Positions 1 to 5,564 of a DNA stretch of 8,532 nucleotides are shown piece by piece. Made by a program: the position numbers and the translations under genes. The notes under the pieces were generated by a model. That model ran no database searches and was not told the DNA's origin. It worked only from the letters and a program-made list of their open reading frames with translations. The number at the start of each line of letters is the position of its first letter. Positions within the stretch are counted from its first letter, which is position 1. Source of the stretch: Clostridia bacterium. Lineage in GTDB: Bacteria; Bacillota; Clostridia; SK-Y3; JACMMQ01. The DNA lies in NCBI GenBank assembly GCA_014378955.1, contig JACMMQ010000028.1:1-8532 (forward strand), written 5' to 3'.

Positions 1-347
1 AACTATCACAGCTCCAACAGACATTAGCGTCACTTGAACAACGTCAAGAAATGGCACAAACACAGCTAAAACAGGTGGTTCAAGGTGGCATTACCGTCAA
101 TCAATTACAAGAATATTACAGCTATTTAAAACAATTTAAAGATACGATTGACAAGCAAATGGTGCTTATTGAGGCGGCGCACATCAAGTGTGAAAAAATT
201 CGTAATAAGCTCATAGAGGTGCGGAGAGCGATAAAAATGCTTGAAACCTTGAAGGAACAAAAGTATCAAGCGTATGTAGATGAGGTGGCATTAGAGGATT
301 TAAAGACCATAGACGATTATATCAATAGCCGTGTCATCGTACAATAA
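1..347 (+). CDS. fliJ: FliJ, flagellar export ATPase stalk/chaperone-escort protein (5' end missing)
   Basis: The reading frame is open from the left edge (first full codon at base 3) to TAA at 345-347, so 114 residues are visible and the N-terminus lies outside the window. An ATG at 51 is in frame, but it has no ribosome binding site and coding sequence continues upstream of it, so it is probably an internal Met. FliJ proteins are about 140-150 residues, so roughly 30 are missing. The visible protein is almost entirely charged, Gln/Lys/Glu-rich helix, as expected for the antiparallel coiled coil that sits in the FliI ATPase ring. The C-terminal stretch with KIRNKLIEVRRAIKMLETLKEQ and an acidic DEVALEDLKTIDDY tail matches the FliJ pattern. 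Position immediately before the MotE-like gene and fliK agrees with Firmicute operons (fliI-fliJ-ylxF-fliK). The family call rests on context and coiled-coil character, because FliJ sequences diverge strongly. Confidence 0.82.
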   Translation, partial: LSQLQQTLASLEQRQEMAQTQLKQVVQGGITVNQLQEYYSYLKQFKDTIDKQMVLIEAAHIKCEKIRNKLIEVRRAIKMLETLKEQKYQAYVDEVALEDLKTIDDYINSRVIVQ

Positions 348-380
348 GCTGGTACTATTTGAACCATACGGAGGGTCATG

Positions 381-1178
381 ATGTTAAACATCTTTAAAAA
401 GAAAAATAAACAAAAAGAGAATAATAAAGATGAAGTTGATAAGGAAATAGTGCCTGAAATTGAGGAGAAAGTGCAGGAAGAGGAAAAACCTGCCAAGCCA
501 GTCGCAAGAAGTGGCTATGTCAACGGTAATCGTGATGATACAAACATTAATGATGAGACACCACCCTTGGATGAGGATCCCAAAAAAAAGCATGAACAAC
601 TGGTTTTTTTAATCGCATTATTCACTTTCTTATTGGTCGTTGTGATGGCGATCGTGCTATATGGCTTTGATGTTGGGCATATACGAACAAAATTGGGCGG
701 AAGCAATAATGTTCAAAAGAGTAACATGGCTAGCAATGACATGTCAAAGGAATTGATGAAGCAACAGCAAGCAATCGAAGAGCAGCTCATGAAAGCCACT
801 GAAAAAGAGGATGCACAAGCGGTCAAGGAACAAGAGCTTGCAAAACTTAAGAATGATTTAGAGGCAAAGGAAAAAGCATTGGCGGACGCCACCGTTGCCG
901 CCGCCGCAGCCGCCGCAGCTGTTACACCAGCACCAACTGCAATACCTGCCACACCTATACCTTCACCCATGGGCAATAACAGCCTAGCGAGCGTTGTGAA
1001 AATATTTGAAAATATGGAGACCGCACAGGCTGCAAAAAGAATTAGTGCAATGGATTTGGACGCTAAAGTGGATATTATCAACACCATGAAAAAAACAAAG
1101 GCGGCAGAAATTTTGGCATTGATGGACACGAAGGAAAGTGCGATTATAACAACCGCTATTATTAGGTTGAAAAAATAG
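381..1178 (+). CDS. MotE/YlxF-like membrane-anchored coiled-coil flagellar protein
   Basis: This 265-residue protein sits between fliJ and fliK, the place of B. subtilis ylxF. Two adjacent ATGs (378 and 381) are possible starts. GGAGGG at 370-375 is only 2 bases from the first but 5 from the second, so 381 is preferred. Order of parts: a charged, Lys/Glu-rich cytoplasmic N-terminus (about 1-72); one hydrophobic membrane helix (about 74-95, LVFLIALFTFLLVVVMAIVL); a coiled-coil stretch (about 123-170, Lys/Glu/Gln); eight consecutive alanines (173-180) followed by a Pro/Thr/Ala hinge to about 196; and a C-terminal helical domain (about 205-265). That last domain has the repeated pattern of the MgtE-N/MotE family (IFENMETAQAAKRISAMD, then a second similar repeat around ILALMDTKESA). 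The topology fits a protein with its coiled coil and C-domain outside the membrane, near stator or rod. The molecular role of the Firmicute family is poorly defined; MotE-like proteins elsewhere act on stator-associated proteins. Family placement is fairly secure, function is inferred. Confidence 0.72.
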   Translation: MLNIFKKKNKQKENNKDEVDKEIVPEIEEKVQEEEKPAKPVARSGYVNGNRDDTNINDETPPLDEDPKKKHEQLVFLIALFTFLLVVVMAIVLYGFDVGHIRTKLGGSNNVQKSNMASNDMSKELMKQQQAIEEQLMKATEKEDAQAVKEQELAKLKNDLEAKEKALADATVAAAAAAAAVTPAPTAIPATPIPSPMGNNSLASVVKIFENMETAQAAKRISAMDLDAKVDIINTMKKTKAAEILALMDTKESAIITTAIIRLKK

Positions 1179-1195
1179 TGGTTGTCATATATAAT
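1167..1195 (+). promoter_or_regulatory. Candidate sigma-A-type promoter before fliK
   Basis: TTGAAA (1167-1172) is followed by exactly 17 bases and then TATAAT (1190-1195): 11 of 12 bases match the vegetative consensus with optimal spacing. The -35 lies in the last codons of the MotE-like gene and the -10 in the 43-base gap before fliK. Transcription would begin near 1202, about 20 bases before the fliK GTG, leaving room for the ribosome binding site. The region is A+T-rich, so a chance match is possible; there is no TG extended -10. Confidence 0.45.
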
Positions 1196-1208
1196 AGGAT
1201 TGAGGGAA

Positions 1209-1217
1209 GGGAGGTGA
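1209..1217 (+). promoter_or_regulatory. Strong Shine-Dalgarno of fliK that selects the GTG start
   Basis: GGGAGGTGA complements the 16S rRNA 3' end very well. From its GGAGG core there are 7 bases to GTG (1222) and 5 bases to an out-of-frame ATG (1220-1222), which is followed at once by TGA (1223-1225). The ATG and GTG share a base, so the same SD could feed a start-stop ATG TGA or the real GTG reading frame. Confidence 0.7.
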
Positions 1218-1221
1218 ATAT

Positions 1222-2955
1222 GTGATTACATGCATCAACATGGGTAAAAGTGATGTTATGCCAAGTAATTGTGAAAAGAATGGAAATGTTGCGAGTAGCG
1301 CAGTGCAAAAGGGCGGTTTTGAACAAATGCTTTTAAGTGTCAATCAAACCACTGAGGTAACAAAGCAAGCGAGCAAAACAGAAGAAGGGACGCAAGAGCT
1401 TGAGCAATGTCTGATGACGCTGGGCATAGTGGCAAATACACTAGGCATACCCTTGCCAGACACCGTGCAATGGGTCGAGCAAAATGCAAGCAAAATCAGT
1501 GCACAGCCCGAATTATCTGCCATCAAAGACGTGGTGCAAAGCATTATTAAAAATGCGCCAACCCTTGAAGCGTTGTTTAGTCGTATTGCCAATCAAAAAA
1601 ACGTTTCAAATTTTCAAATGCCATTAAAAATGGACAAGACCAATCACCCATTTACAAGTGAACAAATAGCAACGCTTGAAAATATTTGTTCAAAGCTTTT
1701 AAAAGAAAATGGTGAGGGAATACCAGTTGGTAATTTTGAGCGTGAAAAGCTCGATGTTGGTAAACAAAGCTATCATGGGACAAGCATCCTGCAAACTATT
1801 TTGCAAAATGTACAAAAGTCAGTACAAATCGTGCAAGATGAACATGTACAAAGCCCCGTGGTGCCAAATGTGCAAATGCAGTTCGTACAGCTGATACAAA
1901 ACTTGAACACAACAGAAGCTTTGGGAAAAAACACTGTACAAGAGACAAGCACGACACGAGAACAAACGGCACAGCCAATACTTGTTACAGAAAATGTTCA
2001 AGTAAGACGCTATGAAAACTTACCGATTAACGTTATGGTAGACAAAGTCAATGCACAATTGCCAATAAAAATGGCGACAGACATTGTGCAAGTAAAAAGT
2101 AGTAATGAAGTAGCGGTGATGACACAAAAAGTAAACGTACAAGCGTCAAACAGTCCGCCAATACTAGCAATATTGCCAACGCTTACAACGGACAACACGC
2201 AAAAAGAAGCAAAGCACCTTGAACCTTTGCTTGCGACAGAAATTGCAGACGAAACGACTGTACAAGCACCAGCCGTAAAGCTGACTAAAACATTGGCGCA
2301 GGACAATACACAAAAAGGTTTGTTGCCATTTGCAAATGTACAAGCGGAGAAAAATGCCACACAAACGCAAGCACCTGAAAAATTGCAACCACAAAAAGAA
2401 CCTATTGATGGGTCGCAATTACTTGATAGTAATGTGACGAACGCAACACGTCAAACCCAAGCCACAAGCAGTATTCCAAACGATCCAGTTACGCAAACCA
2501 TTGACATTGAAAAAGCCATTGGCACGCAAGTCGTGGACAAGCTTATGCTATTGTCCAAAGAGGGCAAAAAGGAATTAACAGTAACCTTAACGCCTGAAAA
2601 CTTAGGAAAGCTTACGCTTAAGGTAACAGCTGATAAGGATGGCATGCATGCGAGCATTACGACGGATAATGTACATGTGAAGGATGCTATTACGCAGCAA
2701 AGCAATTTACTTCGAGATGTGTTAAGGGAGCAAGGGCTCAAATTAAATACAATTGAAGTGCATTACAAGGGCAATGCAGAGGGCTTTAATCTTTTTGCAG
2801 GAAGCGGTCAACAAGGGCAAGCACAACAGTATAAATCGCAGCAACAAAAACGGTTTGATAACTTTAAGCAGTACACAGAGCAGCTCAGTACAACGGCAAT
2901 TGCGCAAAATTCGAGCAAGCAGGCAACGACCACGGGATTTGATTATTTAGCATAG
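1222..2955 (+). CDS. fliK: FliK, flagellar hook-length control protein
   Basis: FliK is secreted during hook assembly, measures the hook and switches the export gate to filament substrates. The 577-residue protein starts at GTG 1222, chosen because of the excellent SD at 1209-1217; the next in-frame ATG (1240) has none. A gate-recognition-like FxxxL motif (F33EQML37) is near the N-terminus. Residues about 40-125 look helical. Residues about 190-425 form a long Val-Gln, Thr and Asn-rich low-complexity linker, as expected for the stretched ruler. The C-terminal Flg_hook domain (PF02120) spans about 432-517, with its core LTPENLGKLTLKV at 456-468 and the trailing DAITQQSNLLRDVLREQGL-type helix followed by an IEVHYKG strand. 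A Gln-rich tail of about 60 residues follows. The gene lies 43 bases after the MotE-like gene and 25 bases before flgD. The N-terminal and middle parts are too divergent to judge by eye; the identity rests on the C-domain, length and position. Confidence 0.93.
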   Translation: MITCINMGKSDVMPSNCEKNGNVASSAVQKGGFEQMLLSVNQTTEVTKQASKTEEGTQELEQCLMTLGIVANTLGIPLPDTVQWVEQNASKISAQPELSAIKDVVQSIIKNAPTLEALFSRIANQKNVSNFQMPLKMDKTNHPFTSEQIATLENICSKLLKENGEGIPVGNFEREKLDVGKQSYHGTSILQTILQNVQKSVQIVQDEHVQSPVVPNVQMQFVQLIQNLNTTEALGKNTVQETSTTREQTAQPILVTENVQVRRYENLPINVMVDKVNAQLPIKMATDIVQVKSSNEVAVMTQKVNVQASNSPPILAILPTLTTDNTQKEAKHLEPLLATEIADETTVQAPAVKLTKTLAQDNTQKGLLPFANVQAEKNATQTQAPEKLQPQKEPIDGSQLLDSNVTNATRQTQATSSIPNDPVTQTIDIEKAIGTQVVDKLMLLSKEGKKELTVTLTPENLGKLTLKVTADKDGMHASITTDNVHVKDAITQQSNLLRDVLREQGLKLNTIEVHYKGNAEGFNLFAGSGQQGQAQQYKSQQQKRFDNFKQYTEQLSTTAIAQNSSKQATTTGFDYLA

Positions 2956-2980
2956 CAAGTAAAAAGGGGAGGACTTCATA

Positions 2981-3397
2981 ATGGCGGTTTCAGGGGTAAC
3001 AAATTCGCCGTATCTAACAGATCAAGAGCCTAGACTACCAAAGCAAGAGCTTGGCAAGGATGAATTCATGAAGCTTTTGATGGCACAATTAAAAAACCAA
3101 GACCCATTACAGCCAATGGACAACAATGCGTACATTGCACAAATGGCACAGCTTTCGAGCCTAGAGCAAGCATCCAACCTATCGACAGCGTTTTCAACCA
3201 TGCAAAACATCCAGCTGGTTGGGAAAAATGTTATAGCGACCGTTCCAAGCATAGAATTGGGCAAGACAACAGAAATCAGCGGAAAAGTGGAAAAAGTAAC
3301 AATAAATGGCAAAAATGTTTTATTAGTTGTAGATGGACAAGAAGTGAAATTAAGTGATATAATAGAGGTGAGCGACGACAATGTCACAACCAATTAA
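2981..3397 (+). CDS. flgD: FlgD, hook capping/assembly protein (short Firmicute type)
   Basis: FlgD forms the temporary cap under which hook subunits polymerise. The ATG at 2981 follows GGGGAGGA (2966-2973) with a 7-base gap. The 138-residue protein has the classic FlgD N-domain (PF03963): LGKDEFMKLLMAQLKNQDPLQPMDNNAYIAQMAQLSSLEQ in pieces over residues 24-62, including the diagnostic QLKNQDPLxPxDN. F29MKLL33 fits the FxxxL export-gate motif. Residues about 79-130 form beta strands of the short C-part (VGKNVIATVPSIELGKTTEISGKV and so on). The large FlgD Ig-like/tudor region of enterobacteria is missing, but this length matches B. subtilis FlgD (about 140 aa), so it is not a truncation. The last 17 bases overlap the next gene, suggesting coupled translation. 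Confidence 0.95.
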   Translation: MAVSGVTNSPYLTDQEPRLPKQELGKDEFMKLLMAQLKNQDPLQPMDNNAYIAQMAQLSSLEQASNLSTAFSTMQNIQLVGKNVIATVPSIELGKTTEISGKVEKVTINGKNVLLVVDGQEVKLSDIIEVSDDNVTTN

Positions 3398-3788
3398 TTT
3401 CATACCCAATGGTGCAATCACGACGGGCAGGGTCGTACCGCAAATCGGCAAAACGAAAATTGACAAAACAAGCGGTCATGACGGCACACGCCCAACCTTT
3501 AACGATGTATTAAATATTGAAGTAGCCAAGCAAAAAGAACTCGAATTTTCTGCACACGCTTTAAAAAGAATGCAAGACCGCAATATTTCACTATCAGAAC
3601 AAGAACTAGGGGACATCAAGCAGGCGGTAGAGAAGGCTTCTGGCAAGGGTATCAGAGAATCACTGGTTGTAATGAAGGACGTTGCTTTAATTGTAAATAT
3701 TGCAAACAAAACCGTGATCACGGCGGTAGACAGCAAAAGTATCAAGGAAAACGTATTCACAAACATAGATGGTGCGGTATTTATATAA
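3381..3788 (+). CDS. TIGR02530-family flagellar operon protein, function unknown
   Basis: The ATG at 3381 lies inside the end of flgD (17-base overlap, different frame), with GAGGTGA (3365-3371) in the flgD coding sequence 9 bases upstream. The protein is 135 residues with no signal peptide or membrane helix. The core (about 55-133) contains the family's recognisable features: FSAHALKRMQDRNI (56-69), a helix rich in Glu/Lys with KASGKGIRESLV (85-96), beta strands VALIVNIANKTVITAVD (101-117) and the C-terminal NVFTNIDGAVFI (124-135). Genes of this type recur between flgD and flgE in Firmicutes and other flagellated bacteria. The N-terminal 50 residues are flexible and polar, and F40NDVL44 fits the FxxxL export-gate motif seen in its secreted neighbours. 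Its place between cap and hook genes suggests a hook-related role, but no biochemical function can be assigned. Confidence 0.85.
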   Translation: MSQPINFIPNGAITTGRVVPQIGKTKIDKTSGHDGTRPTFNDVLNIEVAKQKELEFSAHALKRMQDRNISLSEQELGDIKQAVEKASGKGIRESLVVMKDVALIVNIANKTVITAVDSKSIKENVFTNIDGAVFI

Positions 3789-3816
3789 CTGGATCTTATG
3801 CATTAAGAGGGTTATC

Positions 3817-3842
3817 GCTTCCCCGACTGATTGACGGGAAGC
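3817..3842 (+). other. Hairpin in the gap before flgE
   Basis: GCTTCCC (3817-3823) and GGGAAGC (3836-3842) are perfect inverted repeats around a 12-base loop; with one bulged C the stem extends to 8 pairs. No T-run follows (the next bases are AGCACTATCT), so it is not a standard intrinsic terminator. It sits 50 bases before the flgE ATG in a 103-base gap that otherwise holds only the flgE SD (AGGGG, 3877-3881). It may stabilise or mark a processing end of flgE mRNA. Confidence 0.5.
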
Positions 3843-3891
3843 AGCACTATCTCCACAAACTACATACAAATTTGAGAGGGGTAATTTAATT

Positions 3892-4713
3892 ATGATGAGA
3901 ACAATGTATTCTGGTATTTCCGGTATTCGCGCACACCAAGTAAAAATGGACGTGGTAGCTAACAATATTGCAAATGTAAACACAGTCGGGTATAAAGCAA
4001 GTCGCGTAACCTTCCAAGAGGTGCTCAACCAAACCATTCAACCTTCCTTTGCAGCGGTTGCTGATGGCATCGGTGGTATGAATGCACAACAAATCGGCTT
4101 AGGCGTTGCAGTAGGTTCAATCGACGTTATGCACAATGCAAGTAGCGTGCAAAGAACAGATAGACCGTTTGACGTTTCAATCGCAGGGGAAGGGTTCTTT
4201 ATGGTGCAGGACGGCACAAACCAATTGTACACACGTGCTGGAAACTTTTATGTAGATGGCGGCGAAGGTTCTGCAGATGGCAAAGGTTCTTTGGTTACGC
4301 AAGGCGGCAATAAGGTGCTTGATCAATCGGGCAAACCAATTACCATTGATCCAACCTATACGAATCTAAGCATCGACCAAGGTGGCAATATAAAGGCAAT
4401 AGATGCAACGGGTGCTGTTGTGGAAGATACCATTGGTATTTTGGGGATAGCAAAATTTGCAAATCCACAAGGCTTGATGAAAGAGGGAAACAATCTCTTT
4501 AGAAAAGCACCCAATAGCGGTGAGCCTACGGTGGGGGCATCTGGCACAGAGGGCTTTAGTTCACTCATTCCCGGCTCTTTAGAAATGTCAAACGTTGACC
4601 TATCACAGGAATTTACCGATATGATTATCGCACAAAGAGGCTTCCAAGCGAACTCGAGGGTTATCACAACCTCCAATGAGTTGTTACAAGAGCTTGCTGG
4701 TATTATTCGATAA
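3892..4713 (+). CDS. flgE: FlgE, flagellar hook protein (short, FlgG-like Firmicute type)
   Basis: FlgE polymerises into the hook that joins rod and filament. ATGs occur at 3892 and 3895; the first is taken because AGGGG (3877-3881) is 10 bases away. The 273-residue protein has the basal-body rod/hook N-domain (PF00460; SGISGIRAHQ...DVVANNIANVNTVGYK, residues 7-35), F41QEVL45 matching the FxxxL gate motif, the central FlgE/F/G-like segment (DRPFDVSIAGEGFFMV, LYTRAGNFYVDG, about 90-122) and the conserved C-domain (PF06429; GSLEMSNVDLSQEFTDMI then AQRGFQANSRVITTSNE, 228-263). It resembles B. subtilis FlgE (about 264 aa, formerly called FlgG) almost end to end. FlgE and FlgG are hard to separate by sequence alone; position directly after flgD and the TIGR02530 gene, with fliK upstream, favours hook protein over distal rod. 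Hairpins on both sides may set its mRNA level. Confidence 0.9.
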   Translation: MMRTMYSGISGIRAHQVKMDVVANNIANVNTVGYKASRVTFQEVLNQTIQPSFAAVADGIGGMNAQQIGLGVAVGSIDVMHNASSVQRTDRPFDVSIAGEGFFMVQDGTNQLYTRAGNFYVDGGEGSADGKGSLVTQGGNKVLDQSGKPITIDPTYTNLSIDQGGNIKAIDATGAVVEDTIGILGIAKFANPQGLMKEGNNLFRKAPNSGEPTVGASGTEGFSSLIPGSLEMSNVDLSQEFTDMIIAQRGFQANSRVITTSNELLQELAGIIR

Positions 4714-4725
4714 AGTAATATAATG

Positions 4726-4763
4726 TTGTTGGTGTGACAGAGAGGTCTTTGCCACACCAACAA
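4726..4763 (+). terminator. Terminator-like or processing hairpin after flgE
   Basis: TTGTTGGTGTG (4726-4736) and CACACCAACAA (4753-4763) are perfect 11-base inverted repeats around a 16-base loop, 12 bases after the flgE stop. Only a weak T-tract follows (TTTCAATTT), so it may be a leaky terminator or a 3'-end stabiliser. The flagellar operon continues immediately, so strong termination is unlikely. Confidence 0.42.
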
Positions 4764-4791
4764 TTTCAATTTGAAAGGGATGATTTTCAAT

Positions 4792-5001
4792 ATGATTATG
4801 TTGACCCGATTAAATGGTGAAGAATTTATGGCAAATGCAGATTTGATAGAATTTATTGAAATAACACCAGATACCGTTATAACAATGCATTCAGGCAAAA
4901 AAATTCTTGTATCAGAATCGTTAGAAACCGTTCAGAATAAAGTCATCGCCTATAAACAAGCGATATATATACCGCAATTGAAGGAACAGGTATTACGATA
5001 A
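4792..5001 (+). CDS. flbD: FlbD/SwrD-family small flagellar protein
   Basis: A 69-residue protein of the FlbD family (PF06289). I take ATG 4792 because family members begin MIxLTRLNGxEF; here the start reads MIMLTRLNGEEFMANADLIEF in pieces over residues 1-21, followed by the hallmark ITPDTVITMHSGKKILVSES (24-43). In-frame starts farther upstream (TTG 4771, ATG 4780) would add non-family residues and lack a spaced SD; AAAGGG at 4774-4779 lies 12 bases before 4792, a rather long spacing. In B. subtilis the orthologue SwrD (YlzI) raises flagellar power and is needed for swarming. The name FlbD is shared with an unrelated Caulobacter regulator. It follows the flgE hairpin and precedes fliL by 21 bases, with no motAB between them as many clostridia have. 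Confidence 0.92.
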   Translation: MIMLTRLNGEEFMANADLIEFIEITPDTVITMHSGKKILVSESLETVQNKVIAYKQAIYIPQLKEQVLR

Positions 5002-5022
5002 AATGACAGTGAGGTTATAGCA

Positions 5023-5466
5023 ATGAAACGAGTGCTCATTATACTTTTGATTGTACTAACAGCTTTGATTTTTGGGGTGGTCATTTATTTGTATTTCTCA
5101 AATGCAAATACCGCAAGTCGGCCAAAGGTCGCAGCAGTCACACCCAAGCCAGTGGAAAAGCATAAGGACACGGTGGAGTTCAGTCCTGCTGAGAGCTTTA
5201 TTACAAACATTAAAAATAGCAGCAAGTATTTGAAAGTGAAAGTGACGCTTGAAATCAAGGGTGAAAAAAGTAAAGAGCATTTTGAGAAAAGCGAAGCAAA
5301 AATCAAGGATATTATCATTAGCGTATTGCGTAGTAAAACAGAAGCACAGCTTTTTTCAGACGATGCACAAGGGGAATTGAAAAAAGCAATCAAACATGCA
5401 CTTGACGAAAAGCTTCACTCAGAGGATTTAGTTGATTTGTATATTGCTGATTTTGTTATTCAATAA
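5023..5466 (+). CDS. fliL: FliL, stator-associated basal body protein
   Basis: FliL is a single-pass inner-membrane protein that surrounds or supports the MotAB stator. The ATG at 5023 follows GTGAGG (5009-5014). The 147-residue protein has a Lys/Arg start and one membrane helix (about 4-25), a polar linker with TPKPVEKHKDTVEF (40-53), then the extracytoplasmic FliL domain: SSKYLKVKVTLEIKG (66-80), the helix KIKDIIISVLRSKTEAQLFS (93-112), LKKAIKHALDEKL (119-131) and the terminal strand LYIADFVIQ (139-147). The end with F(I/V)xQ is the family norm and length is normal (B. subtilis 140). A 98-base gap with the repeat-bearing leader follows before fliM. Confidence 0.95.
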   Translation: MKRVLIILLIVLTALIFGVVIYLYFSNANTASRPKVAAVTPKPVEKHKDTVEFSPAESFITNIKNSSKYLKVKVTLEIKGEKSKEHFEKSEAKIKDIIISVLRSKTEAQLFSDDAQGELKKAIKHALDEKLHSEDLVDLYIADFVIQ

Positions 5467-5534
5467 TTGGGCATTCAGTTGCTTGCGCCTTATCCGGCTC
5501 ACGGTTCGTGCGTGTTTGTTTTTATTAAAATATG

Positions 5535-5555
5535 TGTGAGTCAGAAAGGCTAAGG
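5535..5555 (+). repeat. Direct repeat copy 1, in the fliM leader
   Basis: The 21 bases (TGTGAGTCAG...GCTAAGG) are identical to 6630-6650 in front of fliY. Each copy ends in the purine-rich SD (TAAGG), 8-9 bases before its gene's ATG. A further CTGA occurs just after both copies. Such a match between two non-coding leaders 1.1 kb apart is far beyond chance for a window of this size. Confidence 0.92.
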
Positions 5556-5557
5556 GG
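5552..5557 (+). promoter_or_regulatory. Shine-Dalgarno that fixes the fliM start
   Basis: AAGGGG lies 7 bases before ATG 5565. The alternative in-frame ATG at 5532 is preceded only by T/A-rich sequence without a ribosome binding site and would place the shared repeat inside the protein. Confidence 0.8.
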
Positions 5558-5564
5558 TCTGACA

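Larger units (their letters stand above)
5487..5557 (+). promoter_or_regulatory. fliM leader with possible SD-masking pairing
   Basis: This leader starts with GCCTTAT (5487-5493), followed by GGCT and ACG blocks in the same order as in the fliY leader, and ends in the shared repeat and SD. CCTTA (5488-5492) is complementary to TAAGG (5551-5555), part of the ribosome binding site, so base pairing could hide it. CACG (5500-5503) and CGTG (5507-5510) could form a small local hairpin. The alternative local pairing GCC (5487-5489) with GGC (5496-5498) would compete. This is a prediction from complementarity only. Confidence 0.3.

Noticed and set aside
713..1129. Antisense frame of 138 codons opposite the MotE-like gene
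   Set aside because: The hydrophobic, Ser/Ala/Cys-rich protein is what the reverse complement of a Lys/Glu/Ala-rich coiled coil gives; no SD or context.
3817..3842. Hairpin before flgE as an intrinsic terminator
   Set aside because: No T-run follows, and termination here would cut off most of the operon.
4733..4747. Possible third copy of the fliM/fliY leader repeat (TGTGACAGAGAGG)
   Set aside because: It needs a gap and several mismatches and lies in the loop of the post-flgE hairpin; similarity is too weak.
4356..4898. Antisense reading frame of 180 codons across flgE and flbD
   Set aside because: It lies opposite two well-supported genes, spans their intergenic hairpin, has no recognisable domain, and is best read as a shadow.
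4978..5004. Possible promoter before fliL (TTGAAG...TAAAAT)
   Set aside because: Spacing is only 15 bases and both hexamers have mismatches; likely chance inside the flbD coding sequence.
5532..5564. Longer FliM start at ATG 5532
   Set aside because: No SD precedes it, the extension is encoded by the repeat shared with the non-coding fliY leader, and a good SD serves ATG 5565.
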